DNA of 64,000 nucleotides, taken from an uncultured Winogradskyella sp. (GTDB lineage Bacteria; Bacteroidota; Bacteroidia; Flavobacteriales; Flavobacteriaceae). Made by a program: the position numbers and the translations under genes. The stretch covers positions 124,001-188,000 of the forward strand of contig NZ_CANLYI010000001.1 in NCBI RefSeq assembly GCF_947495255.1. The letters are read 5' to 3'. The notes below the pieces were generated by a model. It was not told the origin of the DNA. It did not search any database and was given only the letters and a program-made list of their open reading frames with translations. Position 1 is the first letter of the stretch. The number at the start of each line of letters is the position of its first letter. Below, piece after piece: positions 54,379 to 63,878 of the stretch.

Positions 54379-54453
54379 ATGAATATAAAAGTCATTAATA
54401 TCATTTCTAAAATTCGCTTCGTGATTATTTCACGAAGCCAAGGAATGCTATGA
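54379..54453 (+). CDS. ilv operon leader peptide
   Basis: A 24-codon frame starts MNIKVINIISKI and stops with TGA at 54451-54453. Seven Ile, two Val and one Leu codons make up ten of 24 positions, the amino acids made by the operon that follows. A 9-bp perfect hairpin (GCTTCGTGA 54416-54424 with TCACGAAGC 54430-54438) lies within the frame, and an intrinsic terminator starts 25 bases after the stop. This is the layout of ribosome-mediated attenuation: scarce branched-chain amino acids stall the ribosome and let transcription reach ilvD. Confidence 0.8.
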   Translation: MNIKVINIISKIRFVIISRSQGML

Positions 54454-54477
54454 TGAATTAAAACATAAATTTAATTT

Positions 54478-54507
54478 AAGCCTTCCTTTAACTGAAAGGC
54501 TTTTTTT
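54478..54507 (+). terminator. Attenuator terminator of the ilv operon
   Basis: AAGCCTT (54478-54484) pairs with AAGGCTT (54496-54502), followed by a T-run to 54507. A competing pairing is possible between AAGGAA (54440-54445) and TTCCTT (54483-54488), which would open the terminator. Between here and ilvD (54685) lies an A/T-rich stretch with only a weak CAATTTTG box before the gene. Confidence 0.8.
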
Positions 54508-54684
54508 ATGCAAATAATTAATATACTTGGACATCATATAATTACTAATTTAAAATACTCAATATCAGATAATTAAATAAATGTCAAGGCTATTGAATTT
54601 AGATTTAGAAATAGAATAACAATCTATAAACATAGCATAAAAAGTAATTTAGTTTCAGCAAATCAATTTTGCCAAAATAAAACT

Positions 54685-56364
54685 ATGAGTCAATTAAACA
54701 AATACAGCAAAACAGTTACACAGGATCCAACGCAACCAGCAGCACAAGCAATGCTACATGCTATTGGATTAACAAAAGAAGATTTTTTTAAACCAATCGT
54801 TGGTATAGCAAGTACAGGTTACGAAGGTAATCCATGTAATATGCACCTAAATGACTTGGCTAAACTCGTAAAACAAGGCACAAAAAACGAAGATGTCATT
54901 GGCTTAATCTTTAATACTATTGGTGTAAGTGATGGTATTTCTATGGGAACACCAGGAATGCGCTACTCATTACCTTCTCGTGATATTATTGCAGATTCTA
55001 TGGAAACTGTTGTGCAAGCTATGAGTTATGATGGCTTAATTACAGTTGTAGGCTGTGACAAAAATATGCCAGGTGCTTTAATGGCTATGATTCGTTTAAA
55101 TCGCCCTTCAATATTAGTTTATGGAGGCACAATAGATTCTGGTTGTCATAATGGTAAAAAATTGGATGTTGTTTCTGCTTTTGAAGCTTGGGGAAGCAAA
55201 GTTGCTGGTACAATGGATGAAACAGAATACCAAAATATCGTCGAAAAAGCATGTCCTGGAGCAGGTGCTTGTGGTGGAATGTATACTGCAAACACTATGG
55301 CTTCTGCTATTGAAGCTTTGGGAATGACATTACCATTCAACTCATCCAACCCTGCATTAAGTGATGCTAAAAAAGAAGAATCCGTAAAAGCTGGTGAAGC
55401 TTTACGTTTATTATTAGAAAAGGATATTAAGCCTTCCGATATAATTACAAGAAAGTCATTAGAAAATGCGGTAAGATTAGTTACCATTTTAGGTGGTTCA
55501 ACAAATGCTGTACTGCACTTTTTAGCAATTGCAAGAGCTGCTCAAATAGATTTTACACTAAAAGATTTTCAAGATATTAGCGATAACACACCATTTTTGG
55601 CGGATTTAAAGCCTAGTGGAAAATATTTAATGGAAGATGTTCATGCGGTTGGTGGAATTCCTGCAGTATTAAAATATCTTTTGAAGAAAGGCATGATTCA
55701 CGGAGATTGTTTAACCGTAACAGGAAAAACAATTGCTGAAAATTTATTAGATGTACCAGACTTAAAAGAAGGTCAAGATGTTATCAAACCTATTGAGAAA
55801 CCTATAAAAATTTCAGGACACTTAAGAATGCTATATGGAAATTTAGCAACAGAAGGTAGTGTGGCTAAAATTACAGGAAAAGAAGGCTTATGCTTTAGAG
55901 GTAAAGCTAAAGTTTTTGAAGGTGAATATGCAGCAAACGATGGAATTAGAGATGGAAAAGTGGAAAAAGGTGATGTCGTCGTCATTAGGTATGAAGGTCC
56001 AAAAGGTGGACCAGGAATGCCAGAAATGCTTAAACCAACAGCTGCAATTATGGGAGCAGGTTTAGGAAAAGATGTTGCTTTAATTACTGATGGTAGATTC
56101 TCTGGCGGAACTCATGGTTTCGTAGTGGGACACATAACACCAGAAGCACAGGAAGGTGGCACAATCGCAGTCGTTAAGGATGGAGACATAATTACTATTG
56201 ACGCTGAAACCAATTCAATATCATTAGAAGTTTCAGAAGTAGAACTGCAAAAAAGACGTCAAAAATGGACAGCACCAGACTTAAAGTTTGAGCGTGGTGT
56301 TTTATATAAATATGCAAAAACAGTTTCGTCAGCATCTAAAGGATGTGTTACTGATGAATTCTAA
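54685..56364 (+). CDS. ilvD: Dihydroxy-acid dehydratase
   Basis: IlvD removes water from dihydroxy-acids in valine and isoleucine synthesis. The 559-residue Fe-S enzyme carries cluster-binding cysteines in [13 protein letters not shown] and [15 protein letters not shown], plus GNPCNMH near the N terminus. Other conserved parts are [14 protein letters not shown] and [17 protein letters not shown]. It is the first structural gene after the attenuator, 12 bases before ilvB. Confidence 0.97.
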   Translation: MSQLNKYSKTVTQDPTQPAAQAMLHAIGLTKEDFFKPIVGIASTGYEGNPCNMHLNDLAKLVKQGTKNEDVIGLIFNTIGVSDGISMGTPGMRYSLPSRDIIADSMETVVQAMSYDGLITVVGCDKNMPGALMAMIRLNRPSILVYGGTIDSGCHNGKKLDVVSAFEAWGSKVAGTMDETEYQNIVEKACPGAGACGGMYTANTMASAIEALGMTLPFNSSNPALSDAKKEESVKAGEALRLLLEKDIKPSDIITRKSLENAVRLVTILGGSTNAVLHFLAIARAAQIDFTLKDFQDISDNTPFLADLKPSGKYLMEDVHAVGGIPAVLKYLLKKGMIHGDCLTVTGKTIAENLLDVPDLKEGQDVIKPIEKPIKISGHLRMLYGNLATEGSVAKITGKEGLCFRGKAKVFEGEYAANDGIRDGKVEKGDVVVIRYEGPKGGPGMPEMLKPTAAIMGAGLGKDVALITDGRFSGGTHGFVVGHITPEAQEGGTIAVVKDGDIITIDAETNSISLEVSEVELQKRRQKWTAPDLKFERGVLYKYAKTVSSASKGCVTDEF

Positions 56365-56376
56365 AATAAAGAGTAA

Positions 56377-58113
56377 ATGAAAGAAACTCAAACTATAAAC
56401 AACAACTCTAAAAGTACTGAAACTACTGAACGTATTTCTGGTAGTGAAGCAGTTATTAAGTGCTTATTAGCTGAAGGTGTTGAAATCCTTTATGGTTATC
56501 CAGGAGGAGCAATAATGCCTGTCTATGATGAATTATACAAATACCAAGATAGAATTCATCATGTATTAACACGTCATGAACAAGGTGCAACACATTCTGC
56601 TCAAGGTTATGCTCGTATATCTGGTAAAGTTGGTGTTACTATTGCAACTTCGGGACCGGGAGCTACAAACCTAATTACAGGTATTGCAGATGCACAAATA
56701 GACTCAACTCCAATGGTCTGTATTACAGGCCAAGTGGCTTCTCATTTATTAGGTAGTGATGCGTTTCAGGAAACAGATATTGTTGGAATTTCAACTCCAG
56801 TTACCAAATGGAATCATCAAATAACTAAGGCTTCAGAAATTCCTGAAGTGATGGCAAAAGCTTTTTATATTGCAAGAAGTGGTCGTCCAGGACCAGTTTT
56901 AATAGATATTACTAAAGATGCTCAGTTTGAAGAGTTCGATTTTAAATACGAAAAATGTAAAGGCGTAAGGAGTTACAATCCGATTCCAAAATTAGATAAT
57001 ACGTCTGTTGAAGCCGCCGCAAAACTTATTAATGCTGCTAAAAAACCTATGATAGTATGGGGACAAGGTGTTTCCCTAGGTGAAGCTGAAGCACAATTTA
57101 AAGCAGTAGTAGAAAAAGCAGGAATACCTTCTGCTTGGACTATTTTAGGCGCAGGAGCAATTCCAACATCGCACCCTTTAAATATTGGCATGGTTGGTAT
57201 GCACGGAAATTATGCGCCAAATGTACTAACCAACGAATGTGATGTTTTAATTGCAATAGGTATGCGTTTTGACGATCGTGTTACTGGTAATTTGGCAACC
57301 TATGCTAAGCAAGCGAAGGTGATTCATTTTGAAATAGATCCTGCAGAAATAGATAAAAACGTAAAAACTGAAGTTGCAGTTTTAGGAGACGCAAAAGAAA
57401 GTTTAGCAGCCTTGTTGCCGCTTTTAGAAGAAAAAACATATCCTGAATGGCATCAGAAATTTAAAGATTTATATGCTATTGAGTATGAAAAAGTAATAAA
57501 AGACGATTTGCATCCTACAAAAGAAGGATTAACAATGGCTGAGGTTTTAAAAGAAATTAATATACAAACTAAAGGCGATGCTGCTATAGTTACAGATGTT
57601 GGTCAACATCAAATGATTGCATGTCGTTATGCTAATTTTAATAAAACCAGAAGTAATATTACATCTGGAGGTTTAGGCACAATGGGCTTTGGTCTACCTG
57701 CTGCTATTGGAGCAAAAATGGCTGCACCAGAACGTGAAGTTATTTCAATTTCTGGAGATGGTGGTTACCAAATGACTATTCAAGAATTGGGTACCATTTT
57801 TCAACAAAAAGTACCAGTAAAAATTGTGGTTTTAAACAATGAGTTTTTAGGAATGGTTAGACAGTGGCAAGAACTATTTTTTGATAGACGTTATGCGTCT
57901 ACCGAAATGACAAACCCAGACTTTGTTGCTATTGCAAAGGGCTATTCTATTGAAGCTAATAAAGTAACAAAACGAGAAGACCTAAAAGACGCAGTAGAAA
58001 AAATGATAAACACAGATGGCCCTTATTTTTTAGAAGTTTGTGTTGAGAAAGAAGGAAAGGTTTTTCCAATGATACCTACAGGAGCATCAGTTTCAGAAGT
58101 AAGATTAGAGTAA
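56377..58113 (+). CDS. ilvB: Acetolactate synthase large subunit
   Basis: The catalytic subunit condenses pyruvate with pyruvate or 2-ketobutyrate, using thiamine diphosphate. The 578 residues contain the catalytic Glu in TRHEQGATHSAQGYAR, GPGATNLITGIADA, FQETDIVGIS, and the cofactor-binding GDGGYQMTIQELGT. FAD-binding GMRFDDRVTG is also present. The regulatory subunit gene starts two bases after its stop. Confidence 0.97.
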   Translation: MKETQTINNNSKSTETTERISGSEAVIKCLLAEGVEILYGYPGGAIMPVYDELYKYQDRIHHVLTRHEQGATHSAQGYARISGKVGVTIATSGPGATNLITGIADAQIDSTPMVCITGQVASHLLGSDAFQETDIVGISTPVTKWNHQITKASEIPEVMAKAFYIARSGRPGPVLIDITKDAQFEEFDFKYEKCKGVRSYNPIPKLDNTSVEAAAKLINAAKKPMIVWGQGVSLGEAEAQFKAVVEKAGIPSAWTILGAGAIPTSHPLNIGMVGMHGNYAPNVLTNECDVLIAIGMRFDDRVTGNLATYAKQAKVIHFEIDPAEIDKNVKTEVAVLGDAKESLAALLPLLEEKTYPEWHQKFKDLYAIEYEKVIKDDLHPTKEGLTMAEVLKEINIQTKGDAAIVTDVGQHQMIACRYANFNKTRSNITSGGLGTMGFGLPAAIGAKMAAPEREVISISGDGGYQMTIQELGTIFQQKVPVKIVVLNNEFLGMVRQWQELFFDRRYASTEMTNPDFVAIAKGYSIEANKVTKREDLKDAVEKMINTDGPYFLEVCVEKEGKVFPMIPTGASVSEVRLE

Positions 58114-58114
58114 T

Positions 58115-58645
58115 ATGAGCACAGAAAAACAACTATTTACAGTATCAATTTATACTGAAAACAATATCGGATTGTTGAATAGAATTTCAGCAATCTTTCA
58201 ACGAAGGCATATAAATGTAGAGAGCTTAAACACTTCACCTTCAGAAATTGAAGGTGTTTCTAGATTTACTATCGTCGTAAATATGACTGAAGATAATATC
58301 AAAAAAATCATTGGTCAAATAGAAAAACAAGTCGAAGTTATTAAAGCATACTATCATACTGAAGAAGAAATTATTTATCAAGAATCTTGCATCTTTAAAA
58401 TGAAATCAGGTTTATTATTTGATGAACGTGAAATTCAAAATATAATAAAAGAAAGCAATGCAAGAATTGTAACCGTAAATCGAGATTTTTTTGTGATTGA
58501 AAAATCAGGACGTAAAGAAGAAATCGAATTACTACACAGAGAATTAAGTGTCTTTGGTATTATGCAGTTTACACGTTCAGGACGCATTTCAATAACTAAA
58601 GACGAAATGAAAATTTCAACAATGCTTCAAGCATTTCAAGATTAA
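58115..58645 (+). CDS. ilvN: Acetolactate synthase small (regulatory) subunit
   Basis: The regulatory subunit has an N-terminal ACT domain (FTVSIYTENNIGLLNRISAIFQRRHINVESLNTSPSE) that gives valine feedback. A C-terminal ALS-type domain follows (RIVTVNRDFFVIEKSGRKEEIELLHREL). At 176 residues it is of usual length. It is followed by ilvC after 45 bases. Confidence 0.96.
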   Translation: MSTEKQLFTVSIYTENNIGLLNRISAIFQRRHINVESLNTSPSEIEGVSRFTIVVNMTEDNIKKIIGQIEKQVEVIKAYYHTEEEIIYQESCIFKMKSGLLFDEREIQNIIKESNARIVTVNRDFFVIEKSGRKEEIELLHRELSVFGIMQFTRSGRISITKDEMKISTMLQAFQD

Positions 58646-58690
58646 TAAAAATTTATAAACCAAAATAGGTTTAAAAAACAACTAGAAACA

Positions 58691-60190
58691 ATGTCAAATT
58701 ATTTTAACACATTACCATTAAGAGAACAATTAGAGCAATTAGGAAAGTGTCGTTTTATGGATGCTTCAGAATTTGAAGATGGTGTAAACGCTTTAAAAGG
58801 AAAGAAAATAGTAATCGTAGGTTGTGGTGCACAAGGACTTAATCAAGGTTTAAACATGCGCGACTCTGGCTTAGATATTTCTTACACACTAAGACAAGTT
58901 GCTATTGACCAAAAACGTGAATCTTACAAAAATGCAACGTCAAACGGTTTTACAGTTGGTACCTATGAAGAATTAATTCCAACAGCAGATTTGGTTTTAA
59001 ACTTAACACCAGATAAGCAACATACTAACGTGGTAAAAGCTGTGATGCCTTTAATGAAAAAAGGAGCTACATTAAGCTATTCTCATGGTTTTAATATTGT
59101 TGAAGAAGGAACAAAAGTACGCGAAGATATTACAGTTATTATGGTAGCACCAAAGTGTCCAGGAACTGAAGTACGTGAAGAATACAAACGTGGTTTTGGT
59201 GTACCAACACTAACTGCTGTACACCCAGAAAATGACCCAGAAGGTAAAGGTTGGGCTCAAGCAAAGGCCTATGCTGCCGCAACTGGAGGACATAGAGCTG
59301 GTGTTTTAGAATCATCTTTTATCGCTGAAGTTAAAAGTGATTTAATGGGAGAGCAAACCATTCTTTGTGGCTTATTACAGACTGGTGCTATTTTATCTTT
59401 CGACAAAATGGTTGAAGAAGGAATTGAGCCTGGTTATGCTGCAAAGTTAATTCAGTTTGGTTGGGAAACCATTACAGAAGCTTTAAAGCATGGTGGAATT
59501 ACCAACATGATGGATCGTTTATCTAATCCTGCTAAAATAAAAGCATACGAACTATCTGAAGAACTTAAAGGTATTATGCGTCCATTATTCGAAAAGCATA
59601 TGGACGATATTATTTCTGGTCATTTTTCTAAAACTATGATGGAAGATTGGGCTAATGACGATATTAACTTATTAACATGGAGAGCTGAAACGGGAGAAAC
59701 TGCTTTTGAAAAAACGACTTTAACTCCTGATCATATTTCTGAACAAGAATATTTTGACAATGGTGTTTTATTAGTTGCTTTTGTAAAATCTGGTGTAGAA
59801 TTAGCATTCGAAACCATGGTTGCTGCTGGTATTATTGAAGATTCTGCTTATTATGAATCTTTGCATGAATTACCATTAATTGCTAACACTATTGCAAGAA
59901 AGAAATTATTTGAAATGAACAGAGTAATTTCTGATACAGCTGAATATGGTTGTTATTTATTTGACCATGCCTGTAAACCATTATTAACTGATTTTATGAA
60001 AACAGTTGATACATCAATAATTGGTAAGCCGTTTTCAAAATCTACAGGTGTTGATAATATTGAATTGATTGCTGTTAATGATGCTATTAGAAATCACCCT
60101 ATCGAAGAAGTTGGCCAACGTTTACGTGCTGCAATGACAGCTATGAAAGTTATAAAGACTGAAGACACAAAAGAATCTGTTTTAGCATAA
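58691..60190 (+). CDS. ilvC: Ketol-acid reductoisomerase, class II (long form)
   Basis: IlvC isomerises and reduces acetolactate or acetohydroxybutyrate with NADPH and Mg2+. The 499 residues hold the Rossmann loop [28 protein letters not shown]. The knotted C-terminal domain is duplicated, as in the E. coli long form ([17 protein letters not shown], then [34 protein letters not shown]). It lies in frame order between ilvN and an unexpected small monooxygenase-fold gene. Confidence 0.97.
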   Translation: MSNYFNTLPLREQLEQLGKCRFMDASEFEDGVNALKGKKIVIVGCGAQGLNQGLNMRDSGLDISYTLRQVAIDQKRESYKNATSNGFTVGTYEELIPTADLVLNLTPDKQHTNVVKAVMPLMKKGATLSYSHGFNIVEEGTKVREDITVIMVAPKCPGTEVREEYKRGFGVPTLTAVHPENDPEGKGWAQAKAYAAATGGHRAGVLESSFIAEVKSDLMGEQTILCGLLQTGAILSFDKMVEEGIEPGYAAKLIQFGWETITEALKHGGITNMMDRLSNPAKIKAYELSEELKGIMRPLFEKHMDDIISGHFSKTMMEDWANDDINLLTWRAETGETAFEKTTLTPDHISEQEYFDNGVLLVAFVKSGVELAFETMVAAGIIEDSAYYESLHELPLIANTIARKKLFEMNRVISDTAEYGCYLFDHACKPLLTDFMKTVDTSIIGKPFSKSTGVDNIELIAVNDAIRNHPIEEVGQRLRAAMTAMKVIKTEDTKESVLA

Positions 60191-60201
60191 ATAATGCTTA
60201 T

Positions 60202-60254
60202 CCTGTCAGATTAATTGGTGGCTGAGTGTTGTCTAAACCAAAAAACCTGGCAGG
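60202..60254 (+). repeat. Inverted repeat CCTGTCAG / CTGGCAGG between ilvC and the ABM gene
   Basis: CCTGTCAG (60202-60209) pairs with CTGGCAGG (60247-60254), with one G-T pair, across 37 bases. CCTGYCAGG elements like this are, from memory, common intergenic repeats in flavobacteria. No T-run follows, so it should not fully stop the ilv transcript. Confidence 0.4.
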
Positions 60255-60272
60255 TAATTTTTCTAGAATAAT

Positions 60273-60572
60273 ATGATATTAGAAGTTGCAACTTTAAAAA
60301 TAAAAGAAAATCTAGAACAGCAATTTGAATCTGATTTTTTAGAAGCAGGAAAATATATAAGTTCAATAAAAGGCTATAAAAGTCATTCATTAAGAAAATG
60401 TATTGAACAACGCAACAAATATATTTTACTTGTAGAATGGGAAACTATTAAAGACCACAGCATAGGATTTAGAACATCTGATGCCTATATTAAATGGAAA
60501 ACACTTTTACATCATTATTATAATCCATTTCCAGTAGTTGAACATTACAAAACAATAATTGAAAATAAATAA
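60273..60572 (+). CDS. Antibiotic biosynthesis monooxygenase (ABM) domain protein
   Basis: This 99-residue ferredoxin-like dimeric alpha/beta-barrel protein has ILEVATLKIKENLEQQFESDF, the SIKGYKSHSLRKCIEQRNKYILLVEWETIKDH core and the C-terminal helix SDAYIKWKTLLHHYY. Such proteins include quinol monooxygenases and small heme- or aldehyde-handling enzymes; no cofactor motif is visible. It sits inside the ilv operon between ilvC and ilvA (24 bases before ilvA). It is probably cotranscribed, but its link to branched-chain synthesis is unknown. Confidence 0.8.
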   Translation: MILEVATLKIKENLEQQFESDFLEAGKYISSIKGYKSHSLRKCIEQRNKYILLVEWETIKDHSIGFRTSDAYIKWKTLLHHYYNPFPVVEHYKTIIENK

Positions 60573-60596
60573 AAGTCCCTTTCTAGGATTTATTAA

Positions 60597-61865
60597 ATGG
60601 AAGAAACCAAAACTAAATACAGACCAACTATAGAAGCTATTGAAGCCGCTGCCGAAAAACTAAGAGGTATTGCTTCCGTAACACCTTTAGTTAAAAACGC
60701 AAGATATTCTAAACATTTTGGTGCCAATATTTATTTTAAAAGAGAAGATTTACAAGAGGTACGCTCATATAAGATAAGAGGTGCATATAACAAAATCTCA
60801 TCTTTAAACTCAAATCAAATAGAAAATGGAATTGTATGTGCTAGCGCAGGAAACCATGCGCAAGGTGTTGCAATTTCATGTAAATTATTAAAAATAAAAG
60901 GCACTATTTTTATGCCTTCACCAACACCTAACCAAAAGATTGAACAAGTAAAAATGTTTGGTGAAGATTATGTTGATGTTATTTTAATTGGTGACACTTT
61001 TGACGATGCCTACGAAGCAGCAATGCAACAAAGTGAAGAATTAAATAAAACTTTTGTTCATCCATTTAATGACGAAAAAGTTATTGAAGGCCAAGCAACT
61101 GTTGGATTAGAAATTATAGACCAAGCTCAAGAACACCCAATTGACTATGTTTTTGTTCCTGTTGGTGGTGGCGGACTCGCAGCAGGTTTGTCTTCTGTTT
61201 TTAAATTATTATCACCTCAAACCAAAATTATTAGTGTAGAGCCAAAAGGTGCTGCTGCTATGTTAACCTCTATCAGAGCAAATAAAAACATTCAATTAGA
61301 TTCTATAGATAGCTTTGTAGATGGAGCAGCCGTAAAACGCGTTGGTGATTTAAATTTTGCCATTTGTAAAGAAACATTACATCGTGTAGTTACGGTTGAT
61401 GAAGGTAAAATTTGCCAAACTATTTTAGAGTTATATAATAAAGATGCCATTGTTGTTGAACCTGCAGGTGCATTAAGCCTTTCCGCTCTAGAGCAATTTG
61501 CAGAAGAAATAAGAGGCAAAAATGTAGTTTGCGTTATTAGCGGAAGCAATAATGATATCACCCGTACTGCCGAAATTAAAGAACGTGCACTACTCTACGC
61601 TAATCTAAAACACTATTTCATTGTTAAATTCCCGCAGCGAACAGGAGCTTTAAGAGATTTTGTAGTTGATATATTAGGACCTAATGATGATATTACTCAT
61701 TTTGAATACACAAAAAAAGCAAATCGTGAAAACGATGTTGCCGTTGTAGGTTTACAATTAAAATCACCTGAAGATTTAGAACCTTTAATTACTAAAATGA
61801 AACAACATAATTTCTTTGGAGATTATTTAAATGACAAACCCGATTTATTTCAATTCTTAGTTTAA
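60597..61865 (+). CDS. ilvA: Threonine ammonia-lyase (threonine deaminase)
   Basis: IlvA converts threonine to 2-ketobutyrate, the entry to isoleucine. The 422-residue PLP enzyme has the cofactor lysine in [11 protein letters not shown], the phosphate loop [14 protein letters not shown] and [15 protein letters not shown]. The C-terminal roughly 80 residues form one ACT-like regulatory domain ([22 protein letters not shown]). This is the single-ACT-like type, shorter than E. coli IlvA. It ends ten bases before gapN. Confidence 0.95.
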   Translation: MEETKTKYRPTIEAIEAAAEKLRGIASVTPLVKNARYSKHFGANIYFKREDLQEVRSYKIRGAYNKISSLNSNQIENGIVCASAGNHAQGVAISCKLLKIKGTIFMPSPTPNQKIEQVKMFGEDYVDVILIGDTFDDAYEAAMQQSEELNKTFVHPFNDEKVIEGQATVGLEIIDQAQEHPIDYVFVPVGGGGLAAGLSSVFKLLSPQTKIISVEPKGAAAMLTSIRANKNIQLDSIDSFVDGAAVKRVGDLNFAICKETLHRVVTVDEGKICQTILELYNKDAIVVEPAGALSLSALEQFAEEIRGKNVVCVISGSNNDITRTAEIKERALLYANLKHYFIVKFPQRTGALRDFVVDILGPNDDITHFEYTKKANRENDVAVVGLQLKSPEDLEPLITKMKQHNFFGDYLNDKPDLFQFLV

Positions 61866-61875
61866 AACAGAAATC

Positions 61876-63453
61876 ATGAATATCCCAGAACAGTTTCAAA
61901 TCAAAACATTAGTCGACCAAAATACCTATTTAGTAGAAGGCGCATTAATACCATGGAGAGGCGAAACTTCAAAAGTATATTCAACAATTTCGTCAACTGA
62001 AGACTATGAGCCTACACTTCTAGGAACAATTCCTACTTTAGGAAAAAAAGAAGCTATTAGAGCACTAGACTCTGCTGTTTCTGCTTACAATAAAGGACAA
62101 GGCTTATGGCCAACAATGAAAGTGGTTGACAGAATTGCTTGCATGGAAAAGTTTGTAGAGCAAATGAAAATCAAGCGAGAAGAAGTCGTAAAATTATTAA
62201 TGTGGGAAATTGGCAAAAACTTACCAGACTCTCAAAAAGAATTTGATAGAACAGTTGAATACATTTACGACACCATTGAAGACTACAAACAAATGGATCG
62301 TGATAGCGCTAAATTTGAAAAAAGCTCTGGCGTAAACGCACATATTAGAAGAGGTCCATTAGGCGTCGTTCTTTGTCTAGGTCCATACAACTACCCATTA
62401 AATGAAACCTTCGCATTATTAATTCCGGCTTTAATAATGGGAAATACAGCTGTTTTTAAACCTGCAAAACATGGTGTTTTATTAATTTCTCCATTATTAG
62501 AAGCATTTAGAGATAGCTTTCCAAAAGGTGTTGTTAATATTATTTACGGACGCGGAAGAACAGTTGCTGCACCAATTATGCAATCTGGAAAAGTTGATGT
62601 TTTAGCCTTAATAGGAAATAGTAAATCCGCAAACGCTTTACAAAACCAACACCCAAAAAGCAACAGACTGCGTTTGGTACTAGGTCTTGAAGCTAAAAAT
62701 CCGGCTATTGTATTAAAAGATGCCGATTTAGATTTAGCAATAGATGAATGTATTGCCGGTACAACCTCATTTAATGGACAACGATGTACAGCATTAAAAG
62801 TATTATATGTTCATGAAGATATTGTGGAAGAATTCAATAAACGTTTTTCAGCAAAAGTAGATGCGCTAAAATTTGGAAACCCTTGGGAAGATGGTGCAAA
62901 ATTAACGCCTTTACCAGAACCAGACAAACCAAATTATATTCAAGGCTTAATTAATGATGCTACAGAAAAAGGAGCAAAAGTAATTAATGCCAAAGGAGGA
63001 GAAACAACGGAAAACTATATTTTTCCTGCGGTGCTTTATCCTGTAACTAAAGATATGAGAGTTTTTCAAGAAGAACAATTTGGACCTGTAATACCAATAG
63101 TTCCTTTTAGTGATATTGACGAACCTTTAGATGATATGGCAGAATCTAACTATGGGCAACAAGTAAGCTTGTTTGGTAAAGACGTAAAAACATTAGCACC
63201 TTTAATAGATACACTTGTCAACTTAGTTTGTAGAGTAAATTTAAATAGTTCTTGTCAACGTGGACCAGATGTATATCCATTTACAGGACGAAAGGATTCA
63301 GCTGTTGGTACATTAAGTGTGCATGATGCGTTACGTTCATTTTCAATTAGAACCTTTGTTGCTTCTAAAGACAATGATTACAACAATACTATTCTAAAAG
63401 ATTTATTAGACTCAAGAGCTTCAAATTTTGTAAGTACAGATTATATACTTTAA
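61876..63453 (+). CDS. gapN: NADP-dependent (non-phosphorylating) glyceraldehyde-3-phosphate dehydrogenase
   Basis: This 525-residue aldehyde dehydrogenase resembles GapN, which oxidises glyceraldehyde 3-phosphate to 3-phosphoglycerate and yields NADPH. The catalytic Cys is in [14 protein letters not shown], the catalytic Glu in [12 protein letters not shown], and the fold core shows [34 protein letters not shown]. It follows ilvA closely and may share its transcript, supplying NADPH for IlvC; that link is my inference. No clear terminator follows. Confidence 0.85.
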   Translation: MNIPEQFQIKTLVDQNTYLVEGALIPWRGETSKVYSTISSTEDYEPTLLGTIPTLGKKEAIRALDSAVSAYNKGQGLWPTMKVVDRIACMEKFVEQMKIKREEVVKLLMWEIGKNLPDSQKEFDRTVEYIYDTIEDYKQMDRDSAKFEKSSGVNAHIRRGPLGVVLCLGPYNYPLNETFALLIPALIMGNTAVFKPAKHGVLLISPLLEAFRDSFPKGVVNIIYGRGRTVAAPIMQSGKVDVLALIGNSKSANALQNQHPKSNRLRLVLGLEAKNPAIVLKDADLDLAIDECIAGTTSFNGQRCTALKVLYVHEDIVEEFNKRFSAKVDALKFGNPWEDGAKLTPLPEPDKPNYIQGLINDATEKGAKVINAKGGETTENYIFPAVLYPVTKDMRVFQEEQFGPVIPIVPFSDIDEPLDDMAESNYGQQVSLFGKDVKTLAPLIDTLVNLVCRVNLNSSCQRGPDVYPFTGRKDSAVGTLSVHDALRSFSIRTFVASKDNDYNNTILKDLLDSRASNFVSTDYIL

Positions 63454-63584
63454 CGAAAAGGGTCTTAAAGCATTTATCAATGAAAGATTTACAGTTTTAA
63501 TTAATAGAATTAAGAATTTCGTAAAACTTTAAAAAAAGGACTGATTTTAAGACCATTATTAAATATTAATTCTAAATTTACAAT

Positions 63585-63650
63585 ATGTTAAGTCAAAAAA
63601 ATAGAATCGAAAGACCCACAAGCTTGTTATTAAACAGGCGACGTCGCTAA
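63585..63650 (+). CDS. Arginine leader peptide ending in four Arg codons
   Basis: A 21-codon frame begins MLSQKNRIERP and ends LLLNRRRR, then TAA at 63648-63650. Six of 21 codons are Arg; the last four are AGG CGA CGT CGC, a GC-rich run unlike the surrounding A/T-rich DNA. The next gene (63879) looks like an acetyltransferase of arginine biosynthesis. By analogy with ilv and his leaders, a ribosome starved for charged tRNA-Arg would stall on this run and change downstream RNA folding. Translation of the peptide is inferred. Confidence 0.65.
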   Translation: MLSQKNRIERPTSLLLNRRRR

Positions 63651-63691
63651 TGGAACTACATTAAACCATTTAGTTAATCTTTTATTTTTTT
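63647..63691 (+). terminator. Candidate weak attenuator hairpin after the Arg leader
   Basis: CTAATGG (63647-63653) can pair with CCATTTAG (63666-63673, one bulged T) around a 12-base loop. A T-rich stretch (63680-63691) follows. The 5' arm starts at the last Arg codon and covers the stop codon, so a ribosome stalled on the Arg run would mask it. The stem is A/T-rich and short, so termination strength is doubtful. Confidence 0.35.
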
Positions 63692-63878
63692 ACATTGAAT
63701 AATTCACCACACATATTTACAGTTTTAGATTTAGTACTTCCAATTTCAAATAGAAGTGGTTTACGCTGTGCACATAATCGTCGCCCGTAAGGGTATACAA
63801 TTATTAATAGAACTTAGGTGTGTCCGGTTCTACTTTCAAAAAACAAATCACATTTTTTAATATAAAAACTCAATTACA

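Noticed and set aside
60191..60256. Terminator between ilvC and the ABM gene
   Set aside because: The inverted repeat has a 37-base loop and no T-run, so it is unlikely to end the ilv transcript.
63695..63790. Second possible Arg-rich frame (TTG start, ending SGLRCAHNRRP)
   Set aside because: It needs a TTG start, and its Arg codons coincide with the CGTCGCC segment that complements the first leader. RNA pairing is the simpler explanation.
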